The notes beneath the pieces are model-generated. The model worked only from the letters and a program-made list of their open reading frames with translations, did no database searches and was not told the origin of the DNA. A DNA stretch of 64,000 nucleotides from Streptomyces roseolilacinus (GTDB lineage Bacteria; Actinomycetota; Actinomycetes; Streptomycetales; Streptomycetaceae): NCBI RefSeq assembly GCF_014649335.1, contig NZ_BMSV01000009.1:217680-281679 (forward strand), read 5' to 3'. Below, one piece after another: positions 17,259 through 26,120 of this stretch; position 1 is the stretch's first letter, and every line of letters begins with the position of its first letter. Both the position numbers and the translations under genes were made by a program.

Positions 17259-17759
17259 CTAGCAGCACTCGTCGGCGGCTCGGAGGAGGCGGGCGGCCTC
17301 GTCGAGGGCCTCGCGCAGCAGCGCCGGGTCGGTGACCGGATCCGTGTCGGCCGGCGGGAGGAGCCAGCCGCTGCCGGGCACGGGCGGCTCGGGCGACGCG
17401 TCCCGCGGGGCGTCCGGGTCGGCGGGCAGGCGCAGGCCGCGCCCGTTCGTCCGGGTGCAGGCGCTGCCCGGTACGTCCCAGGCGGCGGCCGTGCCCGGCG
17501 GGACGAGGAAGCCGAGCGTGTCGCTGGCGCCGTCGTGCAGGACCGGGCCGACCGCCGGGGCGCCGCGGCGCAGGATGTCGACCGCCTCCAGGCCCTGCCG
17601 GGCGGGGACCGTCACCAGGTCGCACGCCTCGTCCGCGGGGTGCTCACGGGCCCGGGCGCCGCCGTCGGGCCCCGCCGGGGGGCGGGCGCTCTCGTCCCGG
17701 GTGGGCTCGTGCCGCAGGCCGCCCCGTGGCTCGCCGTCGTCGCGCGGGCTGGCCTCCAT
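17259..17759 (-). CDS. Small primase/polymerase-like (Prim-Pol-related) conserved protein
   Basis: 166 aa. Acidic N-terminus, then segments VGPVLHDG, LGFLVPPGTA and GSGWLLPPAD ending in a helix and a terminal CC. The same order of elements occurs in the gene at 25343-25999, and both resemble small actinomycete proteins annotated as bifunctional DNA primase/polymerase-like, although catalytic acidic residues are not obvious. ATG at 17759 chosen by GGAGG 5 nt upstream; TTG at 17774 is an alternative. Confidence 0.6.
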   Translation of the reverse strand: MEASPRDDGEPRGGLRHEPTRDESARPPAGPDGGARAREHPADEACDLVTVPARQGLEAVDILRRGAPAVGPVLHDGASDTLGFLVPPGTAAAWDVPGSACTRTNGRGLRLPADPDAPRDASPEPPVPGSGWLLPPADTDPVTDPALLREALDEAARLLRAADECC

Positions 17760-18006
17760 ACCGACCTCCAACAAGGGATCCCCTCCTCGCTCGAGTTCCG
17801 AGTGGAGACACGTTCCGTCTCTCCGCGGAGTTCAACGGCGCGGGGCGTCAACAGCTACGGCGATATCCCGCCGCAAAGGATGGCACTTCATGGCAGATGG
17901 TGGGTGAGATATCCCGTTTGTAGCTAAACCATGGGTATGCACCGTGCCGCAGCCGGTACGTTCTTGCCCCGCCGGAGCATCGGCAGCACGTAGGAGAGGG
18001 CTCGCC

Positions 18007-19395
18007 ATGGCCTCGTCACGGGCAGTTCCGAATCTCGCCTTCCGCCGCCTGCGGGGGCAGCGCTCCCCCGCGGAGTTCGCCGCCGCGGTACGCCGGGCCG
18101 CCCGGGAGATCGGGGAGCAGGTGGCGTGCGACGCCCGTTACGTCGGCCGCGTGGAGTCGGGTGAGATCCGCTGCCCCAACTACGCGTACGAACGGGTGTT
18201 CCTGCACATGTTCCCCGGCCTGTCGCTGACCGACCTGGGGTTCCTCGCGCGGGAACGCGTGCGGGGCCGGGCGGCGCGTGCGGCGACCGGTGCGCCGGCG
18301 CCCCCCACACCTTTCCGGAACGATGAGGAGAGCGACGTGCTGCGTCGCGCATTCATGACGGGCGGCACCGCCACCGTGGCGGCCGTCTCCCTGCTCCGCG
18401 GCCCCGCCGCCGGGGCCGCCGGGCGGGGCGGCGGCCCGGACCCGCTCGGGGCGATCCCCGCGCCGCGCGCCGGCGGCCGGTTCGGCGAGTCCGAGGTGGC
18501 CGCGGTCGAGGAGGCCGTACGGCGCATCCGGCTGCTCGACGACCGGCACGGCGCCGACGGCCTGTACGCACGGGCGGCGGGGCCGCTGCGCTCGGCGTAC
18601 GCGCTGCTCGACACGGGCAGGGCGACCCGGCAGTCGACGGTGGACCGGCTCCACTCGGGCGCCGGCGAACTGGCCCTGTCGGTGGGGTGGCTGGCCCATG
18701 ACTCCGGCCGGCTGGAGGACGCCCGCTCGCACTACGCGGAGGCGCTGGCCACCGCGCGCGTGGGGGGCGACCCGGGGCTGGAGGCGCACGCGTTCTCCAA
18801 CACGTCGTTCCTGGCCAGGGACGGCGGGCGGTTCCGGGAGGCGGTGCGGGCGGCGCAGGCCGGGCAGCGCGCGGCCCGGCACCTGTCGTCGGCGCGCCTG
18901 CTGTCCCTGCTGGCGCTGCGGGAGGCGGGCGGCTGGGCCGGGCTCGGCGACCGGTCGGCGTGCGAGGAGGCGCTGGGGCGGGCACACACCCTGTTCGGGC
19001 GGGGCCGCTCGGACGCGGACCCCGAGTGGATGTCGTTCTTCGGGGAGCCGGAGCTGGAGTTCCTGGAGGCCCAGTGCTGGTCGCTGCTGGGCGAGCCGGC
19101 CCGCGCGGTGCGCCACGCCCGCCGGGCGGCCGCGCTGGACGACCCGCACTTCACCAGGAACCTCGCCCTGTACCGCGCCCAGCTCGCCGCCGACCTGGCC
19201 CGGGACGGCGCCCCGGAGGAGGCGGCGGCGGCCGGCGGGCAGGTGCTGGACCTGCTGGGTGACGTCCGGTCGACCCGCATCGGGGCGATGCTGGCCGAGA
19301 CCGCCCGCGTCCTGCACCCCCACCGCGCCGCCCCGCGGGTCGCCGCGTTCCTCACCCGCCGCCGGCCCATGGTCCCCCACCAGGGCGGGGGGTAG
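18007..19395 (+). CDS. HTH/TPR regulatory protein
   Basis: 462 aa. The first 80 residues look like a Xre-type helix-turn-helix (VACDARYVGRVESGEIRCPN), followed near residue 115 by RRAFMTGGTATVAAVSLL, a hydrophobic segment typical of Streptomyces TPR regulators of the NsdA/NsdB kind. The C-terminal 300 residues are Ala/Leu/Arg-rich helical repeats compatible with tetratricopeptides. GGAGAGGG precedes the ATG. It probably modulates development or secondary metabolism, inferred from family only. Confidence 0.75.
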   Translation: MASSRAVPNLAFRRLRGQRSPAEFAAAVRRAAREIGEQVACDARYVGRVESGEIRCPNYAYERVFLHMFPGLSLTDLGFLARERVRGRAARAATGAPAPPTPFRNDEESDVLRRAFMTGGTATVAAVSLLRGPAAGAAGRGGGPDPLGAIPAPRAGGRFGESEVAAVEEAVRRIRLLDDRHGADGLYARAAGPLRSAYALLDTGRATRQSTVDRLHSGAGELALSVGWLAHDSGRLEDARSHYAEALATARVGGDPGLEAHAFSNTSFLARDGGRFREAVRAAQAGQRAARHLSSARLLSLLALREAGGWAGLGDRSACEEALGRAHTLFGRGRSDADPEWMSFFGEPELEFLEAQCWSLLGEPARAVRHARRAAALDDPHFTRNLALYRAQLAADLARDGAPEEAAAAGGQVLDLLGDVRSTRIGAMLAETARVLHPHRAAPRVAAFLTRRRPMVPHQGGG

Positions 19396-19473
19396 GGCGG
19401 CCGGAGGCGAAGGCCGGGGCCGGCGGGGGCCGTCGGCCGGGCCGCTCGGCGGAACGGCCGGGCGGCGCGACCG

Positions 19474-19498
19474 GGCCGTACGGCCGGGCCGTACGGCC
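19474..19498. repeat. Two 12-bp palindromes between convergent genes
   Basis: GGCCGTACGGCC occurs at 19474-19485 and 19487-19498, each a perfect palindrome. The position between the stop codons of the TPR regulator and the phosphatase suggests a bidirectional transcription block. Confidence 0.5.
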
Positions 19499-19510
19499 GG
19501 GCGGTGCGGG

Positions 19511-20107
19511 TCACGGCTCCAAGTGGCCGGTGTCGTTCCAGCGTTCGAGCGCGGGCATGCCGTACGCCCAGCCGAGGACCGACAGGCTGGTGGGGTCGAG
19601 GCGGACGCGGGCCCCGAAGGCGATGTCCTCGCCCAGCCAGCGCGCGGCGATCGTCCGCAGGATGTGGCCGTGCGCGAAGACCAGCACGTCGCGGTCGGCG
19701 GAGCGGGCCCACTCCACGACCTCGTCGGCGCGGGCCGACACCTGCGCCAGGGTCTCGCCCTCCGGGACGCCGTCGCGCCAGATCAGCCAACCGGGCCGGG
19801 ACGCCCGGATCTCGGCGGGCGTCAGGCCCTCGTACGCGCCGTAGTCCCACTCCATGAGCGTGTCCCACTCCTCGGCGCGGCCGCCGAAGCCGGCCAGGTC
19901 GCAGGTCTCCCGCGCGCGTACGAGCGGGCTCGTCCGGATCTCGTACCCCTCCAGGCCCGCCCAACGGCCCTGGTGCAGCCGCTTCCCCAGCAGCTCGGCG
20001 CCCCGCCGGCCCTCGGCGAGGAGGGGGATGTCCGTCCGGCCGGTGTGCCTGCCGAGCAGCGACCATTCGGTCTGGCCGTGCCGGGCGAGCAGGATGCGCG
20101 GTGCCAT
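19511..20107 (-). CDS. Histidine phosphatase (phosphoglycerate-mutase family)
   Basis: 198 aa. Catalytic LLARHGQTEWS at residues 5-15, the proton-donor region MEWDYGAYEG and the second His in VFAHGHILR are all present. Cytosolic, substrate unknown. ATG chosen by AGGAG upstream and by the motif position. Divergent from the nuclease operon at 20263, which it may simply neighbour. Confidence 0.93.
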   Translation of the reverse strand: MAPRILLARHGQTEWSLLGRHTGRTDIPLLAEGRRGAELLGKRLHQGRWAGLEGYEIRTSPLVRARETCDLAGFGGRAEEWDTLMEWDYGAYEGLTPAEIRASRPGWLIWRDGVPEGETLAQVSARADEVVEWARSADRDVLVFAHGHILRTIAARWLGEDIAFGARVRLDPTSLSVLGWAYGMPALERWNDTGHLEP

Positions 20108-20262
20108 GGGGCGTACTCCTGGGGGTTCACGCGGAAGGGTGCACACGACGGCGGGTGCAGTGACGTACCCGTCCATCATCGCGTACACGCGCGGAGCGGT
20201 CGAAAGCGGGCGAGCGGCGGGACCCGGTCCCGTTTGTCGGTGGCGGATGCGAGACTTCCGCG

Positions 20263-21651
20263 GTGAGCGATTCCCTGGGCAGCGGACCGCGTCCGGCTCC
20301 GCGAACTCCGCAGACCCCGCACGCCGCGCGGACCCCGCAGGAGCCGGAGGTGCCGCGGCAGGCGGCCCTGCGGCGGCGGCTGGCCGAACTGCGCGGCCCC
20401 GCCGCGGCACCGCACCCGCTGGACGCCCGCGCGCTGGCCGCCCTCGCCGCCAACCCGGGCTGCCGCCGCCGCGCCCTGCTGGACGGCGCCGGGGTCGACA
20501 AGACCGCGCTCGCGTCGGCGCTGGGCGCGCCGTCCGGGTTCGGGCAGTCGCAGTTCGCCTTCATGCGGGGCCACGCCTTCGAGGCGAAGGTCAAGGCCGA
20601 CGGGGGCGCCGAACTGCTGCGGCTCCTCGGGGCTGACGCGCCGGAGGAGGCGCACACGCCCGACCTGGCCGCCGCCGGGCCCGAGGGGCGGGCGGCGCGG
20701 ACGGCGCTGGCGCTGCGGGAGGCCACGGAGGCGGGCGGCTGGGCGCTGCTCGACCACCCGCTGCTGGCGCTGGAGGTGGCCGGTTCGCCGGCGTACCTGG
20801 AGCCGGACGCGGTGGTGGTGCGGCCGGACGGCCGGTGGGTCGTCGTGGAGATCAAGTCGTTCCCCATGATCGACGGCTCGGCGGACGCGGCGAAGGTCGG
20901 GGCGGCCGCGCGGCAGGCGGCGGTGTACGTACTGGCGCTGGAGCGGGTCGCCGCGGTCACCGACGGGGCGGAGGTGGACCACACGGTGCTGCTGGTCTGC
21001 CCGAAGGACTTCTCCAACCAGCCGACCGGCTCGCTCGTCGACGTGCGCAGGCAGTTGTCGGTGACGAGGCGTCAACTGGCGCGGCTGACGCGTCTGGAGG
21101 AGATCGCGGCGGCGGTCCCGCAGGACGTGACGTTCGATGTGGCGGCGTGCTCGGCGGAGGAGTTGGCGGCGGCCGTGGAAGCGGTGCCGCACGCGTACGC
21201 GCCGGAGTGCCTGGCCGCGTGCGAGCTGGCGTTCCACTGCCGCGAGCGGGCCCGCGCGGCCGGCGCGGTGGAGGCCCTGGGGCGTTCCCTCCGGGCCGAG
21301 CTGGGCGGCCTGACGACGATCGGCGCCGTCCTGTCCGCGGCCCGCGGCGACGCGGACGGCCCCGGCCCGGACGGGGACGGGAGGCCGGAGGAGGCCACCC
21401 CCACAGGCCCGGCGGACTCCGCGGACCCGGCGGTCGCGGCCCTGCGGCGGGCGGCGGCCCTGCGCGCGGAGGCGCTCGCCCGGGCCGCCGAGGCGAGGGC
21501 GGCCTCGGGGCGGCCGGACCCGGCGGAAGGCGCGGTCGTGCCCGGACAGGCCCCCGCGGAGACCGGCGCGCGGACCGGATCAAAGACCGGTGCGGAGACG
21601 GACGCGGAGACCGGTGCGCGGACCGGGTCGGGGGTGGCGGGATGTCGCTGA
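20263..21651 (+). CDS. RecB/Cas4-like Fe-S nuclease (first gene of a three-gene system)
   Basis: 462 aa, GTG start. All hallmarks of a RecB-family PD-(D/E)xK nuclease are readable: GHAFE (about 103-107), Asp182 in LEPDAVVV, Glu196-x-Lys198 in VVEIKSF and the QAAVY box at 218-222. Cys67 plus Cys316, Cys320 and Cys326 (C-x3-C-x5-C) match the iron-sulfur staple of AddB, Dna2 and Cas4. The C-terminal 130 residues are low-complexity Ala/Asp/Thr. Overlaps the next gene by 10 nt. Likely end-processing DNA nuclease; the annotation is by motif. Confidence 0.8.
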   Translation: MSDSLGSGPRPAPRTPQTPHAARTPQEPEVPRQAALRRRLAELRGPAAAPHPLDARALAALAANPGCRRRALLDGAGVDKTALASALGAPSGFGQSQFAFMRGHAFEAKVKADGGAELLRLLGADAPEEAHTPDLAAAGPEGRAARTALALREATEAGGWALLDHPLLALEVAGSPAYLEPDAVVVRPDGRWVVVEIKSFPMIDGSADAAKVGAAARQAAVYVLALERVAAVTDGAEVDHTVLLVCPKDFSNQPTGSLVDVRRQLSVTRRQLARLTRLEEIAAAVPQDVTFDVAACSAEELAAAVEAVPHAYAPECLAACELAFHCRERARAAGAVEALGRSLRAELGGLTTIGAVLSAARGDADGPGPDGDGRPEEATPTGPADSADPAVAALRRAAALRAEALARAAEARAASGRPDPAEGAVVPGQAPAETGARTGSKTGAETDAETGARTGSGVAGCR

Positions 21652-23252
21652 TCTCCACCCTCGCGCGGCTGGAGGCCGTCGAGGCCGGGCGGGCCCGGGC
21701 GCTGGCCACCGTGCGGCACCGGCACGTGTCGGAGCGGCCGCTCGTGTTCGTGCCGCTGACCACGGCCGGCGAGGCCGGTGCGCCGCTGGGCGCCCTGGTC
21801 GGCACCGACCCGGCGGAGCCGCGGCTGCTCGTCGTGCCGCAGCCCCGCGACCGGGACCTGCGGTTCGCGTTCCTCGCCGACCTGGCGGAGGCCGTGCTGC
21901 CGTACGTCGACGCGTACGCGGACGCCGTCGAGCCGGTCGAGCGGTCCGAGACCGACCCGGCGACCGGCGGGAAGGTGAAGGTCGAGGTCGAGCTGTGCCT
22001 GGACGCGCCGCAGCTGGTCGTGCCGAGCCGGGCCGGCGTGGAGTACGTACGGCTGCTGGGGCGGTCCATGCGGTTCCGGCGGACGGCCGAGCAGGACCCG
22101 GAGACGCCGTTCCCCGCCCCGCCGCGGGTACCGCTGCTGGGCCGGTGGCTGACCCACTACGGGGACCGGGCGCGGGTGCCCGGCTCGTCGCTGCTGGTCG
22201 CGGCGACGGACCTGCTGAACCGGCACTGGGCGACCGGCCAGTCGTCCCTGGAGGACCAGCACCTGGGCGCGCTGCTCGCGTGGATCGACCCGCCGGCCGG
22301 GGAGTCCGGCGAGGCGGCCGCCCTGCGCGCGGAGCTGGGCCGGGACCAGGGCGGGCAGCTGCTGTGCCCGCCGGCGGGCCCGGCGACCGACCCGGCGTTC
22401 GACAACCGGCTGCTGGCGCCCGCGATCGAGCGGTACGACCGGGCCCGGCAGGCGCTGGGCGCGGCGGAGGACGGCGAGGCGGCCGACGAGCGGCTGGGCG
22501 CCCTGCACCGGGCGGAGCGGGAGGTCAGGCGTCTGGTCCTGTCGCAGTTGCGGCCCACGTGGGACGCGGTGTGGCGGGCGCTGGAGCTGGTGCGGGAGCT
22601 GCCGCCCGGGCGGCGCGTCGCGGACCGCTGGACGCGCGACCGCTGGTCGTTCACCGGGCACCGGGACCGGGTGCGGGCCGGTGAGCCGCCGCAGCCGCGC
22701 CGGGACGACGCGGTGACGGCGGCGCGGAAGCTGGCCGCGCGGGAGGCCGCGCAGGCGCAGCTGGAGGCGCAGGAGGCGCTGGACGACCCGCTGGTGATGG
22801 CGGGGCGGCGGCTCGCGGGCGAGGCGTTCGCCGGGGAGGTGGTGGACGTGACGATGACGTGGACGGAGTCGAAGCGCCCGTCGCCGCGCCCCCTGGTGTC
22901 CGTGCGGACCGACGACGCGCCGCACCTGGGCGCGGGCGTGAAGGCGTACCGGTCGCTGGACGGGCGGCCGCAGACGGCGGTGTTCGTCGGGTACGAGGAG
23001 GACGGAGGGGGCGCGGGGGGCGGCCGGACGGTGGTGCTGCGCGTGCTGGACCGGATGGGCCGGTCGAGGGAGCCGGCGGAGGGCTCCGTACCGGAGAAGG
23101 GCGACCGGATCGTGTGGACGCTGTTCGAGCACGACCAGCGGGTCGGCCCGAAGCTGCCCGACCCGGAGGAGACGCCGTGGACGCACGGCGGCCCGCCCCG
23201 CCAGGACGCGGCGGAGGCCCCGGACCCCGTGACCCCGGAGGACGTGCTGTGA
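21642..23252 (+). CDS. Protein of unknown function between nuclease and helicase
   Basis: 536 aa, ATG overlapping the nuclease stop by 10 nt and its own stop overlapping the helicase start as GTGA. No domain recognised. It is soluble, rich in Glu/Arg/Ala helices (coiled-coil-like at about 265-300 and 350-385) with a more beta-like C-terminal region (VVDVTMTWTES..., VRTDDAPHLGAG, about 400-500). The strict overlap implies equimolar synthesis with the two enzymes, so a scaffold, DNA-binding or regulatory subunit is a reasonable inference. Confidence 0.8.
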   Translation: MSLISTLARLEAVEAGRARALATVRHRHVSERPLVFVPLTTAGEAGAPLGALVGTDPAEPRLLVVPQPRDRDLRFAFLADLAEAVLPYVDAYADAVEPVERSETDPATGGKVKVEVELCLDAPQLVVPSRAGVEYVRLLGRSMRFRRTAEQDPETPFPAPPRVPLLGRWLTHYGDRARVPGSSLLVAATDLLNRHWATGQSSLEDQHLGALLAWIDPPAGESGEAAALRAELGRDQGGQLLCPPAGPATDPAFDNRLLAPAIERYDRARQALGAAEDGEAADERLGALHRAEREVRRLVLSQLRPTWDAVWRALELVRELPPGRRVADRWTRDRWSFTGHRDRVRAGEPPQPRRDDAVTAARKLAAREAAQAQLEAQEALDDPLVMAGRRLAGEAFAGEVVDVTMTWTESKRPSPRPLVSVRTDDAPHLGAGVKAYRSLDGRPQTAVFVGYEEDGGGAGGGRTVVLRVLDRMGRSREPAEGSVPEKGDRIVWTLFEHDQRVGPKLPDPEETPWTHGGPPRQDAAEAPDPVTPEDVL

Positions 23253-24586
23253 ACCACGAGGTGTCCGACCCGTCGTCGGCGGCGGCCGAGGCGACCCGCG
23301 GGATCCTGCGGGACACCCTCCACGGGGACGCGCGGGGCGTCGTCGTGGACTCGCCGCCCGGCGCGGGCAAGTCGACGCTGGTGGTGCGCGCCGCGCTGGA
23401 GCTGGCGGCCGCGGGCCGCCCCCTGATGGTGGTCGCGCAGACGAACGCGCAGGTCGACGACCTGGTGCTGCGGCTCGCCGAGAAGGAGCCGGAGCTGCCG
23501 GTGGGGCGGCTGCACGCGAGCGACGCGGACGCGTACGACAAGGCCCTGGACGCGCTGGACGGCGTCGTGACGTCGACGAAGGCGGCGGACCTGGCGGGGC
23601 TGCCGGTGGTCGTCTCCACGGCGGCGAAGTGGGCGCACGTGAAGGGCGTCGAGCCGTGGCGGCACGCCATCGTCGACGAGGCGTACCAGATGCGCTCGGA
23701 CGCGCTGCTGGCCGTGGCGGGGCTGTTCGAGCGGGCGCTGTTCGTGGGCGACCCGGGGCAGCTGGACCCCTTCTCGGTGGTGGGCGCCGAGCAGTGGGCG
23801 GGCCTGTCCTACGACCCGTCGGCGAGCGCCGTGTCGACGCTGCTGGCGCACAACCCGGACCTGCCGCAGCACCGGCTGCCGGTGTCGTGGCGGCTGCCCG
23901 CGTCGGCGGCGCCGCTGGTGTCGGAGGCGTTCTACCCGTACACGCCGTTCCGCGCGGGCACGGGCCACGGCGACCGTCGGCTGGCGTTCGGCGCGGCGTC
24001 GGACGGCTCGGCGGCCGACCGGGTGCTGGACGAGGCGGCGGAGTCCGGCTGGGGCCTGCTGGAGCTGCCGGCCCGGCACACGCCGCGCACGGACCCGGAG
24101 GCCGTCCGGGCGTGCGCGCTGGTGGTGCGGCGGCTCCTGGACCGGGGCGCGGCGGCCGTCAGCGAACGCGCCGAGCACCCCGTACCGGTCACCCCGGACC
24201 GCGTCGCGGTCGGCACCGCCCACCGCGACCAGGCGGCCGCCGTCCGCGCGGCCCTCGCCGACCTGGGGGTCGCCGGTGTGACGGTCGACACGGCGAACCG
24301 GCTGCAGGGCCGCGAGTACGACGTGACGGTCGTCCTGCACCCCCTGTCGGGCCGCCCCGACGCGACGGCGTTCCACCTGGAGACGGGCCGGTTGTGCGTC
24401 CTGGCGTCCCGCCACCGCCACGCGTGCGTGGTGGTCTGCCGCGAGGGCGTCGCGGACCTCCTGGACGAGCACCCGTCGACGGAGCCGGTCCAGTTGGGCG
24501 TGACGGTCAAGTTCCCGGACGGCTGGGAGGCGAACCACGCGGTGCTCTCGCACCTGTCCGAGCACCGGGTGGCCTGGCGTCCCTGA
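23249..24586 (+). CDS. Superfamily 1 DNA/RNA helicase of the three-gene system
   Basis: 445 aa, GTG start in a GTGA overlap. Walker A DSPPGAGKST (about 34-43), Walker B DEAY (143-146), motif III GDPGQLDP (about 167-174), TANRLQGREYD (motif V region) and ASRHRH (motif VI region) are all present. Short for an SF1B enzyme, with few accessory insertions. With the nuclease at 20263 it forms a split analogue of Dna2-like or TM0106-like nuclease-helicases. Its last 85 bp are duplicated downstream. Confidence 0.88.
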   Translation: MNHEVSDPSSAAAEATRGILRDTLHGDARGVVVDSPPGAGKSTLVVRAALELAAAGRPLMVVAQTNAQVDDLVLRLAEKEPELPVGRLHASDADAYDKALDALDGVVTSTKAADLAGLPVVVSTAAKWAHVKGVEPWRHAIVDEAYQMRSDALLAVAGLFERALFVGDPGQLDPFSVVGAEQWAGLSYDPSASAVSTLLAHNPDLPQHRLPVSWRLPASAAPLVSEAFYPYTPFRAGTGHGDRRLAFGAASDGSAADRVLDEAAESGWGLLELPARHTPRTDPEAVRACALVVRRLLDRGAAAVSERAEHPVPVTPDRVAVGTAHRDQAAAVRAALADLGVAGVTVDTANRLQGREYDVTVVLHPLSGRPDATAFHLETGRLCVLASRHRHACVVVCREGVADLLDEHPSTEPVQLGVTVKFPDGWEANHAVLSHLSEHRVAWRP

Positions 24587-24674
24587 CCGCCCCTCCGGCA
24601 CCCGGGCGGCGGACGACCGGTGCGGTGCCCGCCCCGTCCGCCGGGCGGGGTCCGGCACGCCGCCGGAGGCGGCC

Positions 24675-24759
24675 GACGGTCACGGCCCCCGACGGCCGGG
24701 AGGCGGACCGCGCGGTGCTCTCGCACCTGTCGGGGCACCGCGTCCGCCGGGGTCCCCGA
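24675..24759 (+). repeat. Duplicated 3' end of the helicase gene
   Basis: An 85-bp imperfect copy of 24502-24586 at a constant offset of 173 bp, without gaps. In the copy the stop TGA has become CGA and the translated pattern AVLSHLSxHRV is conserved. No start codon or remaining helicase sequence accompanies it. Confidence 0.85.
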
Positions 24760-24852
24760 GCGCCCGGCACGCGGTCTTGCGGGAGGCGGGACAATGGTCG
24801 GTGGCCGCCGAACCGGACGGGCGGCGGCACGGCGAGCGGAACGGAGTCCTCG

Positions 24853-25209
24853 ATGGCGGAGACCGAGCGGAACGAGCAGCAGCGGCGGCTCAGGCCGGCG
24901 CCCCTGCTCTTCGAGCCTGCCGAGGCCGCCGCCGACCCGGAGCACTTCTTCGACCTGGAGTCCATCGACGACCCCCGGCGGCTGCTCGCCCGGTCCACGG
25001 AGCTGACGCTCGCCTTCCGCGCGGCCGCCGACCGGGCCGCCGAGTACCAGGCGATCGCCGCGGCCCAGCTCGCGGACCCGCGCCGCTTCGACCGGTTGTC
25101 CACCGCCGACATCGCGGAGCGCGCGGAGTGGAGCGAGGACTACGCGACGAGGATGGTCGAGTTCGGCCGGGACCTGCTGCGCGGCGGCGCCCGCGACGGC
25201 GAGGACTGA
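24853..25209 (+). CDS. Small conserved acidic protein
   Basis: 118 aa. Predicted all-helical and charged, with FEPAEAAADPEHFFDLES near the N-terminus and a LSTADIAERAEWSEDYATRM element that resembles a helix-turn-helix-like bundle. No function recognised. The ATG begins the part with normal amino-acid composition; upstream frame is the helicase duplicate. Confidence 0.65.
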   Translation: MAETERNEQQRRLRPAPLLFEPAEAAADPEHFFDLESIDDPRRLLARSTELTLAFRAAADRAAEYQAIAAAQLADPRRFDRLSTADIAERAEWSEDYATRMVEFGRDLLRGGARDGED

Positions 25210-25342
25210 GCCGGCCGCCCAGACCCGGCGGGCACGCCCTGGGCATATGCCGAGGGCGAAAGATACCCCTCTCGTTCCCTTTCTGTCCCCGTTTCCGAAA
25301 ACTCAGCGAAATCGGGCCGTCACAGCCGGTAGATCTGGGTCC

Positions 25343-25999
25343 ATGAGTACCTGGCTGCGAGAACAGACCCTTCCGAGCCCCGTCCACACCGGTGCCGACG
25401 GGCGCCGCGCCGACCTCCTCGGGCGGTCGCGGGACCACGGCCCGCGCCACACCTCGCAGGTCACCGCCGACGGCGCCGAGTGGCTCGCGTCCGCCTCCCC
25501 GCACCCGGCCGCCACCCTCGCCCGGTGGGGGACCCGTCCCGGCACCCCCGCCGTCCTGCCCTGCGGCACCGTCTTCGACGTGGTGAACGTCCCGGCGATC
25601 TTCGGGCGCCGCCTCCTGGACCGGCTGTGGGACGAGGGGCCCGGCTCCGGGCCGGTCGCCGCGCACCTCGGCCGGATGCTGCTGTTCACCGCCCCCGGTA
25701 CGGGCCAGCGGCTGCCCGCATTGCTCGGCTGGGAGGAGTGGGGCGACGCGGTCCCGCCGCTGCTGTGCCACGGCGTCGGGGACGCGGTCACCATCCCGCC
25801 GCCGGCGTCCGGCGCCGCGGAGGGTCCGCGCTGGCTGGTGGCGCCCGACACGCGCTCCCCCTGGCTGCCGGGACCGGAGGTGCTGCTGTGGGCCTGCGTG
25901 CGGGTGGCGCGCGCCACATCCGCCGGTGACGTGCGGGTATCGATTTCTCCTGACGTCGACCGGGGTGCTAATGTCTACGACGTCAGCAGGCGCCGCTAG
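25343..25999 (+). CDS. Primase/polymerase-like (Prim-Pol-related) protein overlapping a tRNA
   Basis: 218 aa. Element order LPCGTVFDVVNVP, GRMLLFTAPGTG and PRWLVAPD parallels the protein at 17259-17759; such proteins are usually called bifunctional DNA primase/polymerase-like. ATG chosen as first Met of the conserved part. The stop TAG lies inside the D-arm side of tRNA-Lys, so the last 10 bases are shared with the tRNA and the preceding codons cover the tRNA promoter. Confidence 0.7.
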   Translation: MSTWLREQTLPSPVHTGADGRRADLLGRSRDHGPRHTSQVTADGAEWLASASPHPAATLARWGTRPGTPAVLPCGTVFDVVNVPAIFGRRLLDRLWDEGPGSGPVAAHLGRMLLFTAPGTGQRLPALLGWEEWGDAVPPLLCHGVGDAVTIPPPASGAAEGPRWLVAPDTRSPWLPGPEVLLWACVRVARATSAGDVRVSISPDVDRGANVYDVSRRR

Positions 26000-26063
26000 C
26001 TCAGTTGGTTAGAGCAGCTGACTCTTAATCAGCGGGTCCGGGGTTCGAGTCCCTGGCGGCGCA
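25990..26063 (+). tRNA. tRNA-Lys (CTT), copy 1
   Basis: 74 nt. Acceptor GCGCCGC pairs with GCGGCGC, anticodon stem GCTGA/TCAGC encloses loop CTCTTAA with anticodon CTT, T-loop TTCGAGT, discriminator A; CCA not encoded. A possible -10 box TAATGT lies at 25969-25974. Followed by a hairpin terminator. Confidence 0.97.
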
Positions 26064-26072
26064 CAGACGGAG

Positions 26073-26100
26073 GAAGCCCCTCGCGGAAGCGGGGGGCTTC
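26073..26100 (+). terminator. Terminator of tRNA-Lys copy 1
   Basis: Stem GAAGCCCCTCGC, loop GGAA, and 26089-26100 with one G-T wobble, followed by TTCGT. The same hairpin follows copy 3. Confidence 0.8.
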
Positions 26101-26120
26101 TTCGTGTGCCCGTCACCGGG

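Noticed and set aside
20263..24586. CRISPR Cas4/Cas system or AddAB repair pair
   Set aside because: No Cas1/Cas2 or repeats, and the helicase lacks the size and nuclease domain of AddA; only the Fe-S nuclease fold is shared.
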